Shown here one piece after another: positions 47,242 through 57,569 of a stretch of 64,000 nucleotides of DNA. The DNA is taken from the IMG/VR virus record IMGVR_UViG_3300036716_000695, positions 26,103 to 90,102 of that record. One strand, 5' to 3'. The translations under genes and the position numbers were made by a program. The notes under the pieces were generated by a model. It was given only the letters and a program-made list of their open reading frames with translations, made no database searches and was not told where the DNA came from. This DNA comes from a virus. The stretch's first letter is position 1, and each line of letters starts with the position of its first letter.

Positions 47242-49420
47242 AACCATTCCTACATATAATAATAATAAGTGGGAAACAACAGAGTTTGAAGATAGAGAAA
47301 GTTTTATAAAGTTTTTATTGGATATATTTAAGGAGCCTGGTAATTATAATTTTACCAGTATGTCTAAAGAATTCAATAGTGAAGCTAAAACTTTTAATAA
47401 ACTTGGCTTCTATTGTGATAAACCTTTTAGATCTAAAGACTTTATAGCATATTGGGAAGATCAGAAGATTAAGTGTAGAGAAGGTGTGATATATAAACAC
47501 AATGGACTTACATGGTACCTAACACGTGACTACTACATGTGGCTTAATTTTTTACCCATATATGATAAAGAAGAGAAAAAATATGGTTTTGCTAAAGTGC
47601 GTGATGCTCAGTATCATATGGCTTTGTATGAAATACTTGCAGAGTTGCATTATCAACACTCTGCAATATTAAAGAAACGTCAGATTGCATCTTCCTATTT
47701 TCATATGGGAAAAATAATTAATACATACTGGTTTGAAGAAGGTAGTACATGTAAAATTGGTGCATCATTAAAAGATTACATAAATGATAAAGGTTCTTGG
47801 AAGTTTTTAGATGAATACAAAACATTTCTGAATGAGCATACTGCATGGTACAGACCAAGTAATCCAGAAAAGGTTTTACTATGGCAGCAACAGATAGAAG
47901 TTAAAGTTGGTAATAGGAAAACAGCCAGGGGTTTAAAATCTAAAATACAAGGGGCATCATTTGAAAAGAATGCAACATCTGGAGTAGGTGGACCTACAAC
48001 ATACTTCTTTCATGAAGAAGCTGGTATAGCACCAAAGATGATGCAAACATATGAGTATTTACGTCCTGCAATGTCTTCAGGTATGGTAACAACAGGTATG
48101 TTTATAGCTGCAGGATCTGTTGGTGACTTGGAACAGTGTAATCCTTTAAAGGATATGATACTCAATCCAAAAGCAAATGATATATATGCAGTAGAAACTA
48201 ATCTAATGGATGCTGACGGAGGCATTGGTATGGCAGGGTTATTTATTCCTGAACAGTGGTCTATGCCACCTTATATTGATGATTATGGTAACTCTTTAAT
48301 TGATGAAGCTATTGAAGCTATAGTAACGGAAAGAGCACGTTGGAAGAATGAATTAAGTGGAGAACAATATCAGTTAAGAATATCTCAAAAACCTTTGAAT
48401 ATAGCAGAAGCATTTGCATATAGAAAAGAATCTGTTTTTCCTCAAGGAATATTAAGTAAACAACAAAAAAGAATTCAAGAAAAAGAATATCCTTATGAAT
48501 TAATTAAATTAGATAGGGATGAAAAAGGAATTTTTGCTAAAAGGACAAATAAATTACCTATTACAAGATTTCCAGTAGATAAAAAACAAACTGATAAAAC
48601 AGGTACTATAGTTGTATGGGAAAGGCCTGTAAAGAATCCAGAGTTTGGTGCATATTATGCTTCTATTGACCCCGTGTCAGAAGGAAAAACAACTACATCT
48701 GATTCTCTTTGTAGTATCTTTGTATATAAAAATGCAACTGAAGTTACAAGAACTACAGCAGCAGGTGATGTTGAACAGTTTATTGAAAAAGATAAAGTAG
48801 TAGCTGCATGGTGTGGTAGATTTGATGACATTAATAAAACTCATGAAAGACTTGAATTAATAATTGAATGGTATAATGCTTGGACATTGGTAGAGAATAA
48901 CATTTCACTTTTTATCCAGCATATGATTGCTAGAAAAAAACAGAGATACTTAGTACCTAAACAACAAATACTTTTCTTAAAAGACTTGGGTTCCAATAGA
49001 ACTGTATATCAAGAATACGGTTGGAAGAATACAGGAACATTATTTAAAAGCCATTTGATTTCTTATGCAATTGAGTTTTTAAGAGAAGTAATAGATGAAG
49101 AAACTGATATTAACGGTGTAGTTACAAATCAAACATTAGGTGTTGAAAGAATACCGGATCCAATGTTAATTAAAGAAATGTTAGCTTACTATCCAGGATT
49201 GAACGTGGATAGACTGGTTGCATTTGGTGCATTAATTGCATTTGTAAAAATACAACAGTCTAACAGAGGTTATTCTAAAAGACGGGAATCAGAAGATAAT
49301 TCTTTGGTAAATTCAGAAAAATTCACTAAATTAAAGTATAGTCCGTTCAAAAATATTGGGCAAAATAAATCAAGAAATAGCTCCAGACCAAGAAGGTCAG
49401 GTTTTAAAAATTATAAATAG
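47234..49420 (+). CDS. terL: Terminase large subunit
   Basis: 728 aa. The ATPase part has AILKKRQIASSYFHMGKI in place of a classic Walker A and TTYFFHEEAGIA as Walker B with catalytic Glu. The RNase H-like nuclease part has YYASIDPVSEGKTTTSDSLC (first Asp), a middle VENNISLF strand and VDRLVAFGALIAFV at the end with the last Asp. The C-terminus is basic (SRNSSRPRRSGFKNYK). It packages DNA into the prohead through the portal encoded next. Length and Walker A divergence are like Bacteroidota-phage terminases. Confidence 0.92.
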   Translation: MYKTIPTYNNNKWETTEFEDRESFIKFLLDIFKEPGNYNFTSMSKEFNSEAKTFNKLGFYCDKPFRSKDFIAYWEDQKIKCREGVIYKHNGLTWYLTRDYYMWLNFLPIYDKEEKKYGFAKVRDAQYHMALYEILAELHYQHSAILKKRQIASSYFHMGKIINTYWFEEGSTCKIGASLKDYINDKGSWKFLDEYKTFLNEHTAWYRPSNPEKVLLWQQQIEVKVGNRKTARGLKSKIQGASFEKNATSGVGGPTTYFFHEEAGIAPKMMQTYEYLRPAMSSGMVTTGMFIAAGSVGDLEQCNPLKDMILNPKANDIYAVETNLMDADGGIGMAGLFIPEQWSMPPYIDDYGNSLIDEAIEAIVTERARWKNELSGEQYQLRISQKPLNIAEAFAYRKESVFPQGILSKQQKRIQEKEYPYELIKLDRDEKGIFAKRTNKLPITRFPVDKKQTDKTGTIVVWERPVKNPEFGAYYASIDPVSEGKTTTSDSLCSIFVYKNATEVTRTTAAGDVEQFIEKDKVVAAWCGRFDDINKTHERLELIIEWYNAWTLVENNISLFIQHMIARKKQRYLVPKQQILFLKDLGSNRTVYQEYGWKNTGTLFKSHLISYAIEFLREVIDEETDINGVVTNQTLGVERIPDPMLIKEMLAYYPGLNVDRLVAFGALIAFVKIQQSNRGYSKRRESEDNSLVNSEKFTKLKYSPFKNIGQNKSRNSSRPRRSGFKNYK

Positions 49421-49441
49421 AACAATTAAATATATTCTAGA

Positions 49442-52201
49442 ATGAAAGTATTAAATGCAATGCAGTTAAAAAATGGAGCTAAGGCAGAGAGCGGCCCTAC
49501 GTTCTCTAGTTTAACTCAACCAGTTCAGTTTATTTCATCTAAACAAAAAACTGATGAGTGGGCTGCATGGAATTTAGATTGGCTTGAAGTTCAAGGAATA
49601 GAATTTTTGCGTTTAAATGCTAGAAGGCTTTTAAAGAATTATAAATTAGCTAAAGGTATTATTGATAAAACAGATTACATTGTTGAAGAAGACAATGATT
49701 ACAAAGAACTAATGGATGTTCTAACAACAGAAAATGAATCTGCGTTAGAATTAAAGTTTTATCCTATTGTACCTAATGTTATTAATGTTTTAAGCGGAGA
49801 GTTTGCTAAGAGATATAATAAAGTTCAATTTAGAGCTGTAGATGACAAGTCATACAATGAAATGTTGGAGCAGAAGAAAGTTGAAATTGAACAAGTATTA
49901 CTTGCTGATGCAGAAAGGAATCTTGTTCAGTCAATGATAGAAGCAGGAATGGATCCGGCATCAGAAGAAGCACAACAGAAACTATCTCCAGAAAATTTAA
50001 AATCATTACCAGAAATAGAAGATTACTTTAGTAAGTCTTATAGAAGTAGTGTAGAAGAATGGGCATCACATCAATTAAATGTTGATGAGGAAAGATTCAA
50101 AATGCAAGAGCTTGAGGAAAGAGGTTTTAGAGATAGCTTAATTGCAGATAGAGAGTTCTGGCATTTCCGCATGTTAGAGGATGACTATGATGTTGAATTA
50201 TGGAATCCTGTATTAACATTTTATCAAAAGTCTCCAGATCAAAGATATATATCTGAATCTAATTATGTAGGTAAGATAGATTTAATGACAGTATCTGATG
50301 TAGTAGATAAGTATGGGTATTTAATGGATGAGAAGCAATTAAAATCTTTACAAAAAATATATCCAGCTAGATCTGCACAATACCAAGTTAACGGTTATCA
50401 AAATGATGGATCTTATTATGATGCAACAAGGTCACATGAATGGAATACTAATTCTCCTAGTCTAGCATATAGACAATATACAAGTAACTATTGGAATGAC
50501 CCATCAAGTGGTGGAGATATAGTATCTCAAATATTAGATGAAAGTGAAGACTTAATACAATGGGGTGATAGCAACCTGATGAGAGTTTCTACAATCTATT
50601 GGAAAACTCAAAGAAAGGTAGGACATCTTACTAAAATTGAACTAGACGGTGAGGTTACTCAAGAAATAATTGATGAAACATTTAAGATTACAGAAAAACC
50701 TGTATATGATACATCAATATTTAAAAATAAATCTAAAGAAACTTTATTACAGGGAGAACATATTGATTGGATCTGGATTAATGAAACTTGGGGTGGAGTA
50801 AAAATAGGACCTAATGTACCAGCAATGTGGCATACTACAATGGGTGATAACGTTAATCCTATTTATGTAGGTATTAATAGAACTAAACCTGGTAGGTTAC
50901 CTTTCCAATTTAAAGGTTCTAATACATTATATGGGTGTAAACTTCCAGTAGAAGGTCGTGTATTTTCTGATAGAAATACAAGATCTACTTCATTAGTAGA
51001 TTTAATGAAAGCTTATCAGGTTGGGTATAACATGGTAAATAATCAAATAGCAGATATACTAATTGATGAATTAGGTACTGTAATTATGTTTGATCAAAAT
51101 GCTTTACCACGTCATTCAATGGGAGAAGATTGGGGTAAAAATAATTATGCTAAAGCATACACTGCTATGAAAGATTTTAGCATGTTACCTTTAGATACAT
51201 CTATTACTAATACAGAAAATGCTACAAACTTTAATCACTACCAGACTCTTAATATGGAGCAAACAGGTAGATTAATGTCACGTATTCAGTTAGCTAATTA
51301 TTTTAAACAACAATGTTTTGATGCAATTGGAATCAATCCACAACGTCTAGGTGGAGCTGTATCAGCACAAACTGCAACAGGTGTAGTTAATGCTATGCAA
51401 CAATCCTATGCGCAAACAGAAATATACTTTGTACAACACTCAGATCATTTAATGCCTAGGGTGCATCAAATGAGAACTGACTTAGCACAGTTCTATAATA
51501 GTACAAACCCAAGCGTCAGACTTAGTTATATATCTAGTGAAGCACAAAAAGTAAACTTTACAATTAATGGTACTGATTTATTATTAAGAGACTTTAATGT
51601 TTTTGCAACAACTAAAACAAATCATAGAGCAATTCTAGAACAGCTAAAGCAAATGGCTTTAACTAATAATACTACTGGAGCATCAATATATGAGTTAGGT
51701 AATATTGTAAAAGCAGACTCTATTGCTGGAGTAACAGATATACTAAAAGATTCTGAAGCAAGAATACAAGCTCAGAGACAGCAAGATATGCAACAACAAC
51801 AGCAAATGCAGCAAGAGCAACTACAAGCTAAAGCTCAAGAAGAACAAATGAAACTGCAAGCTGAGCAAATGGAAAATGATAAGGATAGACAAAATGATTT
51901 AACTATTGCTGAAATTAGAGCTGCTGGTTATGGTTCAATGAGTGATGTTAATGAAAATAAAGTATCTGATTTTCAAGATGCTATGAAAGACATTAGAGAA
52001 ACTACACAATATAGAGAGCAAGCTAATCTTAAGCGTACAGAACTAACTCAAAAGGGAATACTTGAGCAATCTAGATTAAATGTAGAAAGAGAAAAAATAT
52101 CTGCAGATAAGCAAATAGCTAATACTAAATTAGAGATAGCTAGAGAAAACAAAAACAAGTATGATGTACAATCTTCTAATAAAAAGAAGAAAGATAAATA
52201 A
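49442..52201 (+). CDS. Portal protein
   Basis: 919 aa, large. N-terminal clip/wing region with LKFYPIVPNVINVLSGEFAK and KRYNKVQFRAVDDKSY, a central stem/wing part (MWHTTMGDNVNPIYVGINRT, AYQVGYNMVNNQIADILIDE), then a long Gln-rich coiled coil (QQDMQQQQQMQQEQLQAKAQ) and a basic end. Portal identity follows from the NVINVLSGEFAKRYN-type block typical of large Bacteroidota podovirus/crAss-like portals and from gene order TerL-portal-scaffold-MCP. Confidence 0.85.
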   Translation: MKVLNAMQLKNGAKAESGPTFSSLTQPVQFISSKQKTDEWAAWNLDWLEVQGIEFLRLNARRLLKNYKLAKGIIDKTDYIVEEDNDYKELMDVLTTENESALELKFYPIVPNVINVLSGEFAKRYNKVQFRAVDDKSYNEMLEQKKVEIEQVLLADAERNLVQSMIEAGMDPASEEAQQKLSPENLKSLPEIEDYFSKSYRSSVEEWASHQLNVDEERFKMQELEERGFRDSLIADREFWHFRMLEDDYDVELWNPVLTFYQKSPDQRYISESNYVGKIDLMTVSDVVDKYGYLMDEKQLKSLQKIYPARSAQYQVNGYQNDGSYYDATRSHEWNTNSPSLAYRQYTSNYWNDPSSGGDIVSQILDESEDLIQWGDSNLMRVSTIYWKTQRKVGHLTKIELDGEVTQEIIDETFKITEKPVYDTSIFKNKSKETLLQGEHIDWIWINETWGGVKIGPNVPAMWHTTMGDNVNPIYVGINRTKPGRLPFQFKGSNTLYGCKLPVEGRVFSDRNTRSTSLVDLMKAYQVGYNMVNNQIADILIDELGTVIMFDQNALPRHSMGEDWGKNNYAKAYTAMKDFSMLPLDTSITNTENATNFNHYQTLNMEQTGRLMSRIQLANYFKQQCFDAIGINPQRLGGAVSAQTATGVVNAMQQSYAQTEIYFVQHSDHLMPRVHQMRTDLAQFYNSTNPSVRLSYISSEAQKVNFTINGTDLLLRDFNVFATTKTNHRAILEQLKQMALTNNTTGASIYELGNIVKADSIAGVTDILKDSEARIQAQRQQDMQQQQQMQQEQLQAKAQEEQMKLQAEQMENDKDRQNDLTIAEIRAAGYGSMSDVNENKVSDFQDAMKDIRETTQYREQANLKRTELTQKGILEQSRLNVEREKISADKQIANTKLEIARENKNKYDVQSSNKKKKDK

Positions 52202-52279
52202 GTGTTAGCTATATACTGCAAAAAACTTTACTAAAATTTAAAATTATATAAGTTTATTGCATTGTATGTGAAAAAACAT

Positions 52280-52298
52280 TTTGTATATTATATATATA
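52280..52298 (+). promoter_or_regulatory. Late-type promoter motif, copy 4
   Basis: TTTGTATATTATATATATA, 47 bases before the ATG of the scaffold-like gene. Confidence 0.78.
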
Positions 52299-52326
52299 AG
52301 GATTTAATATTAAAACCAACAATAAT

Positions 52327-53628
52327 ATGGATACCAAAACAAACACTGTGAACAGTAACGTAGAGACATTAGACATTAACATTGATGAAATATTTGATGG
52401 TGCTCCAGGAAGTGGAGCTGTCACATTACCTGCGGAAGAAAAACCAAAAAGAAATATTTTATCAGGATTGCAAGAAAAAGCAGATTTTTCTTTTGCTGAT
52501 CCAGATAAAGATGATGCTGATGACTTAACTGCTAAAGTTGATGAAACAGAAAAAGAAGAGGTAACTGCAGAAAAAGAAACTGCCAAAGAAGATACTAGTA
52601 GCAAAGTAGAAGAAGCTGCTGATATACTAGAATCTTTAGATGAAGTTGATGAAGTTGCAGAAGAAGAAAAACCATCTAAAAGAGGTAGAAAGAGTATATC
52701 AGGAATATCTGATGTATTTTCTAAACTTATTAAAGATGATAAGATAGTTCCTTTTGATGATGATAAAGAATTAGAAGACTATACTGCCAAGGATTGGGAA
52801 GAATTAATTCAAGCTAATTTAGAAGAAAAAGCTAATCAAGTAAGAAGAGAAACCCCAAAACAATTTTTTGCTAGTTTACCTGAAGAACTTCAAGTAGCAG
52901 CAAGATATGTAGCAGATGGTGGTCAAGATCTTAAAGGATTATTTTCAACATTAGCTCAAGTTGAAAAAACTAAAGAGCTTAGCATTAAGAAAGAACAAGA
53001 CCAAGAAACAATTATTAGAGAATATTTAGGTGCTACAGGATATGGAACACAAGAAGAAATCTCTGAAGAAATTGAAATTTGGAAAGATTTAGGTAAACTA
53101 GAAAAACAAGCATCTAAGTTTAAACCTAAATTAGATAAAATGCAAGAAAAGGTTGTTGCTAAAAAGATAGAAGAGCAAGAGCTTAAAAAGAAGCAGCAAG
53201 AACAAGCATCTAAACAATACATGTCTAGTGTATATGAAACATTAAAGGATGGTAATTTAGGTGATATAAAAGTTGATAAGAGAACACAAACAATGTTGTA
53301 TAATGGTTTAGTACAACCAAGTTACCCATCTGTTAGTGGACGTAATACAAATTTGCTTGGTCATCTTTTAGAAAAGTATCAGTTTGTTGAACCAAACTAT
53401 ACATTAATTTCTGAAGCATTATGGTTGTTACAAGATCCAGATGGATACAAAGCAAAAATAATGGATAAAGGTGCACAGAAAAGTGTTGAGCAAACTGTAA
53501 GAAAATTAAAGACTGAACAGGCAAATGCAGGCGGATCTAACTCTTTAGGAATACAGAGTAAGGAAGAAGGAAAGAAGAAGTCAGGAAGAAAATTACCTAG
53601 AACCAACAACATATTCAAACGGATTTAA
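52327..53628 (+). CDS. Scaffold-like protein (433 aa)
   Basis: Highly charged (acidic N-terminal half, Lys-rich C-terminal half), with long coiled-coil stretches (KLEKQASKFKPKLDKMQEKV, EEQELKKKQQEQASKQYMSS). No hydrophobic core signature. It lies between portal and MCP with its own promoter. Size, composition and place fit a capsid-assembly scaffold; no protease motif is seen. Confidence 0.72.
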   Translation: MDTKTNTVNSNVETLDINIDEIFDGAPGSGAVTLPAEEKPKRNILSGLQEKADFSFADPDKDDADDLTAKVDETEKEEVTAEKETAKEDTSSKVEEAADILESLDEVDEVAEEEKPSKRGRKSISGISDVFSKLIKDDKIVPFDDDKELEDYTAKDWEELIQANLEEKANQVRRETPKQFFASLPEELQVAARYVADGGQDLKGLFSTLAQVEKTKELSIKKEQDQETIIREYLGATGYGTQEEISEEIEIWKDLGKLEKQASKFKPKLDKMQEKVVAKKIEEQELKKKQQEQASKQYMSSVYETLKDGNLGDIKVDKRTQTMLYNGLVQPSYPSVSGRNTNLLGHLLEKYQFVEPNYTLISEALWLLQDPDGYKAKIMDKGAQKSVEQTVRKLKTEQANAGGSNSLGIQSKEEGKKKSGRKLPRTNNIFKRI

Positions 53629-53679
53629 CAATCAAAAATAAATAACAATTAATATTAACAACAAAAACAAGTAAAAATT

Positions 53680-55299
53680 ATGGCAACTCCAGTATTAAAT
53701 AATGGAATTTTCCTAAGAGATACAAGCTACAAAGCTAGTTCTCATGTTGATTCTTATCACTTGACTCAGATGCTAGGTTCAGCAGAACCTATGGATATGG
53801 GACCAGTAGACCTTTGGGCAATGACCCAAAAGGTTGAAATGCCTTTATATCAAATGGCATCTTTCGGTGGAAAGAATACAATCATGGTGGACAATGCACG
53901 TGGTGAGTACAAATGGCAAACTCCAATTGCACAAGATCTTCCCTACATTGTAGCAGATATTGAAGCAGGAAACACAAGTAAAGGTGTAGACGGTACTACA
54001 TTTAAAATTAAGATTTCCAAAAGAACATTTGGACATGGTGATATTATCACATATGACAAATACAATGGATTAGAGCTTTACATCACAGCTGATGATATTA
54101 TCCCAGCAGGTGACGGCTACATCTATACAGTTCAATTGGTAAACAACAACAATGCAGCTAGCTTAGATAATAAGTATTTAGCTCAAGGTACAAAGTTCTT
54201 CAGAAAAGGTTCTGCAAGAGGTGAGTACGGAGAAAGATTCTCTGACATTGAAACAGGTTCTGGTTTCCGTGAATTCTACAATTTTGTAGGAGGAGCTGAA
54301 GCACATGTACATTATTCTATTTCTAGCCGTGCTGATCTAATGATCAAAGGTGGTTTGAATGCTGATGGTACTGTACCAGTAACTGAGATCTGGAGAAACT
54401 TTAACACTGACTCAGCAAATCCATCTGTTCCTTCAATTGAAGGTTTAGTAGCAAATATGGGTAAAGCTGGTGCAAGAGAAGCTATGGAAAATGGTACTCT
54501 TACACGTACTTTCATTACAAATATGGAAGCAGCTCACTTATCTAAAATTGCAACGGATATTGAAACTTACCTAATGTGGGGTAAAGGTGGTAGAATTAAA
54601 CAAGACGGACCAGATGATATTAGATTATCTGTAGGTTTATGGGCACAGTTAGATAACTCTTTCAAAAGAGTATATAACAAGTCTTCATTTACTCTTGATA
54701 TGTTTAAGTCTGAGCTTTACAACTTCTATCAAGGTAAAGTTGAGTTTAAAGGACCGGACCCACAAAGATCACTTGTTGTACAAACAGGTATTGCAGGAAT
54801 GCAATTGATCAACAAAGCTATTGCTGATGAAGTATATGGTTCTGGTTTAGTTCAAAATGCATCTGATATAGGAGCTGTTAAAGGTTCTGGTATGGATTTG
54901 GATTACGGTTTTGCTTACACAAGCTTTACTATTCCATTCTTAGCTAACGTTAAGTTTGTATTGAATCCAGCATTTGATAACTTAAATACAAATGACATTG
55001 AGAATCCATTAATTGATGGAAGACCTCTAAGTTCTTATAGCTTTATTATCTTTGATGTAACTGATGAAGGAAATGACAACATTCACTTGTTGAAACTTTC
55101 TTGGGATAATCAACTTAAGTGGTTCTACCAAAATGGTACTATGGACTACATGGGAAGAACTCAAGGGTTTGCATCTTCTGGAAACTTCAATGGATATAGA
55201 GTTATGATGACTCAAACAATGCCAGCTATTTGGGTTAAGGATCCAACTAAAGTTCTAAAAATTGTAATGAGAAACCCTATCACAGGAGGATCATTCTAG
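53680..55299 (+). CDS. Major capsid protein
   Basis: 539 aa. Starts MATPVLNNGIFLRDTSYKAS with a strong GTAAAAATTATG leader. Alpha/beta throughout (GKNTIMVDNARGEYKWQTPI, GSGFREFYNFVGGAEAHVHY, GFAYTSFTIPFLANVKFVLN), fitting an HK97-fold capsid protein. It follows scaffold and portal and is followed by a very strong terminator. It uses more C-ending codons (TTC, AAC, TAC) than neighbouring genes, as expected for the most abundant protein. Fold assignment by context. Confidence 0.85.
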   Translation: MATPVLNNGIFLRDTSYKASSHVDSYHLTQMLGSAEPMDMGPVDLWAMTQKVEMPLYQMASFGGKNTIMVDNARGEYKWQTPIAQDLPYIVADIEAGNTSKGVDGTTFKIKISKRTFGHGDIITYDKYNGLELYITADDIIPAGDGYIYTVQLVNNNNAASLDNKYLAQGTKFFRKGSARGEYGERFSDIETGSGFREFYNFVGGAEAHVHYSISSRADLMIKGGLNADGTVPVTEIWRNFNTDSANPSVPSIEGLVANMGKAGAREAMENGTLTRTFITNMEAAHLSKIATDIETYLMWGKGGRIKQDGPDDIRLSVGLWAQLDNSFKRVYNKSSFTLDMFKSELYNFYQGKVEFKGPDPQRSLVVQTGIAGMQLINKAIADEVYGSGLVQNASDIGAVKGSGMDLDYGFAYTSFTIPFLANVKFVLNPAFDNLNTNDIENPLIDGRPLSSYSFIIFDVTDEGNDNIHLLKLSWDNQLKWFYQNGTMDYMGRTQGFASSGNFNGYRVMMTQTMPAIWVKDPTKVLKIVMRNPITGGSF

Positions 55300-55313
55300 A
55301 GAACATTAATATT

Positions 55314-55347
55314 AAAGGGGAGGGGTTAATCCTCCTCCCTTTTTTTT
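55314..55347 (+). terminator. Strong intrinsic terminator after MCP
   Basis: AAAGGGGAGG ... CCTCCTCCC hairpin followed by eight T. Limits read-through from the capsid gene. Confidence 0.92.
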
Positions 55348-55367
55348 AATCCTTAAATAAAATAAAA

Positions 55368-55604
55368 ATGGCACAATTAAAAAAAGTTACACAGAAGTTT
55401 CAAGATAAAGCTTATGTAGGTAAAGTAAATACTACCGGTCTAGCAAGATTGCTTCATGTTAATGAAGTAATTGATTGGGTTAGAGGAGCGGCAGATTTAG
55501 AGTTTGTATCTAATGTTGAAGCAATAGCTGCAGGTTTGGAAAAAGGAGACTTATACCATACAGCAGGTGTATTAAAAATAGTTATAGACGCTGTAGAAGA
55601 ATAA
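55368..55604 (+). CDS. Small head-region protein (78 aa)
   Basis: Helical, LARLLHVNEVIDWVRGAADL then AAGLEKGDLYHTAGVLKIVI. It is close behind the MCP terminator with an AAAATAAAAATGG leader. May be a head decoration or completion protein; not recognised. Confidence 0.62.
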   Translation: MAQLKKVTQKFQDKAYVGKVNTTGLARLLHVNEVIDWVRGAADLEFVSNVEAIAAGLEKGDLYHTAGVLKIVIDAVEE

Positions 55605-55618
55605 ACGTCAAAAAACTT

Positions 55619-55643
55619 TAGCAAGACTAAACATCTTGCTTTA
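55619..55643 (+). terminator. Hairpin after 78-aa gene
   Basis: AGCAAGA / TCTTGCT (7 bp) with a 7-nt loop, followed by a short TTT. Weak terminator or processing hairpin. Confidence 0.5.
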
Positions 55644-55672
55644 GAAATTATTAATAAATAAACTGTACAATA

Positions 55673-55689
55673 TTTGTACTTTTGACTAG
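55673..55689 (+). promoter_or_regulatory. Promoter-like motif, relaxed copy
   Basis: TTTGTACTTTTGACTAG, 51 bases before the ATG at 55724. Only the TTTGTA part matches the consensus. Confidence 0.4.
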
Positions 55690-55723
55690 TAAATAATTAT
55701 TAATTTTAAAAACCAAAAAAAAA

Positions 55724-56740
55724 ATGGAGGATTACACAATTGTAGAAAAATATCAGCAAACAAAAAGTAAGACTATAGCCATACGTCCTTTCTTTAATGC
55801 AAATAAAGAAAACATGGGACTTGAGCAATATGGATTATCATTGCATGATGGTGTTTTTCATGAAGAAAGTTTAGCATGTTTAGAAATGAATGGTGTTAAA
55901 CGTTATGTTACAGGTTTAAATGAGTTTGCACCTGAAGTAAAAATGCTTCCAAAATCAGAGAAGAAAGCAAAAATTAAAGAGATAAGAACAGTTGTAGCAC
56001 AGTTAGAAGCTGAATTAGCTGCTAATGTTGTTGACACAGAGGATAAAGAGTTTTGGAATAAACTTACAATAATGAAACCTGATAATTCTGCATTTTGGGA
56101 TAAGATTAGTTTAAGATGTGGTAATGATCCAACATTCCTAGATCCAGCTACAGACCCTTATGATCTTATTAAATTACATGCAATTAATGCAGGTGGTTTT
56201 TCTATTGTTGCTAAATCATTAAAAGCAGCAAAGGAATCTAATACACCTTTTAAGTTTTTCTTAGATACTGCAAAAGAATCATTATCTACAAGAACTGAAT
56301 TAAGTAAACTTAGAAATAAAGCACTAGTTGCATTACAAAATATGTATGATTCTAATGTTGCTAAACTTATGTACGTTGCAAAAATATGTGATGTAGACAG
56401 TGTTCAATATGTAAAAGCTACACCTAATGATGTATTATATGAAAATATGGATGCATACATTAATGGTTTTGGTGCCGAGTCATCTAAAAAAAGAGCAGCT
56501 TCTCAATTTTTAGAAGTAGCTAGTTTAGACATGGAAGAATTAAAAATAAGAGCATTGATTAAAGATTCTCTTTACTATAGATTTATAACAACTAAAGCCG
56601 GAGGTTGGATTGAACCAATTGATAGTGGTGTTAAGTTGGGTAAATCACCATCTGAATGTATGCAACACTTAAAGAATCCAGAGAATGAAGATACTTTAAT
56701 GTCATTACTTGCTAAGGTGGAACCATACTGGAACTCATAA
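55724..56740 (+). CDS. Hypothetical virion-region protein (338 aa)
   Basis: Begins MEDYTIVEKYQQTKSKTIAI. Helical with conserved-looking blocks EKKAKIKEIRTVVAQLEAEL, DPATDPYDLIKLHAINAGGF and SPSECMQHLKNPENEDTLMS. No catalytic motif. Located after MCP and before connector-like genes; in related phages this place holds head-to-tail or internal proteins. Function unknown. Confidence 0.65.
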   Translation: MEDYTIVEKYQQTKSKTIAIRPFFNANKENMGLEQYGLSLHDGVFHEESLACLEMNGVKRYVTGLNEFAPEVKMLPKSEKKAKIKEIRTVVAQLEAELAANVVDTEDKEFWNKLTIMKPDNSAFWDKISLRCGNDPTFLDPATDPYDLIKLHAINAGGFSIVAKSLKAAKESNTPFKFFLDTAKESLSTRTELSKLRNKALVALQNMYDSNVAKLMYVAKICDVDSVQYVKATPNDVLYENMDAYINGFGAESSKKRAASQFLEVASLDMEELKIRALIKDSLYYRFITTKAGGWIEPIDSGVKLGKSPSECMQHLKNPENEDTLMSLLAKVEPYWNS

Positions 56741-56750
56741 AATTTGAATA

Positions 56751-57458
56751 ATGAATAACAATACTCTTTTATTAAAATTAAAGCAAAGGCTTAATAAACT
56801 AGATAGTCAAGATTATGACAATATAGAATGTTGGCAATTTGTAGAAGCTTTTAATAAAGTACAATTAGAATGGTGTAGAAGACAGCTACATGGTGGTAAT
56901 ATGTACAAAGAAGGGGATGAGTTATCTAAAAAAAGAATTGATGATTTACAACCCCTATTAATAGAACTTTTATTAACAGGAACTGTATCAGAAACTTATT
57001 TTGAATCAAATAATTTTCCAGTAGATCAATACTTAGAATATAAAAAAGTAAGTACAGACGCTACTTCAGAATGTTGTCCAGATCCTAGATCAATGACTGT
57101 ATACCTTTCTGAAGTAGCTAATGTACCATTACTGCTAAGAGATCCTTTAAAAAATCCAGATTATGAATGGGGTGAAACTTTTTGTACTATGCAAACTAAT
57201 ACAATAAGAATATATAAAAACAATAACTTTAATATTGTCAACCCTGTTTTAACATATTATAGAAAACCAGTCTATATAGAAGTATTGGGATGTACAGATC
57301 CATATACAGGTGTTACAAGCCCTGTTAACATAGACTGTGAATTTAAAGATGATGTAGTTGAATTAATGTTAGATGACACAGCATCTTTAATAGCAGGTGA
57401 TATTGAAAATCAGTATCAACAACAAAGAGGACAAGCTGCAGCTGAACGCAATAATTAA
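56751..57458 (+). CDS. Head-tail connector-like protein (235 aa)
   Basis: N-terminal helical bundle (LLLKLKQRLNKLDSQDYDNI, CWQFVEAFNKVQLEWCRRQL), a middle beta part, and a C-terminal helix (DDVVELMLDDTASLIAGDIE, NQYQQQRGQ). The helical start/beta middle/helical end layout fits adaptor or ring proteins below the portal. Moderate confidence from layout and position only. Confidence 0.58.
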   Translation: MNNNTLLLKLKQRLNKLDSQDYDNIECWQFVEAFNKVQLEWCRRQLHGGNMYKEGDELSKKRIDDLQPLLIELLLTGTVSETYFESNNFPVDQYLEYKKVSTDATSECCPDPRSMTVYLSEVANVPLLLRDPLKNPDYEWGETFCTMQTNTIRIYKNNNFNIVNPVLTYYRKPVYIEVLGCTDPYTGVTSPVNIDCEFKDDVVELMLDDTASLIAGDIENQYQQQRGQAAAERNN

Positions 57459-57503
57459 ACAAAAAATTATTTATACAGTATAGCTTTCTTATTTAAAATT
57501 AAT

Positions 57504-57514
57504 TACGTATATTA
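57504..57514 (+). promoter_or_regulatory. Promoter-like motif, relaxed copy
   Basis: TACGTATATTA shares the GTATATTA core of the late motif but lacks TTTG; it lies 66 bases before the ATG at 57570. Weak. Confidence 0.3.
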
Positions 57515-57569
57515 TTAATGTACACAATGTACAAACTTTATATATTTATAACAACAAAAAACAAAAATT

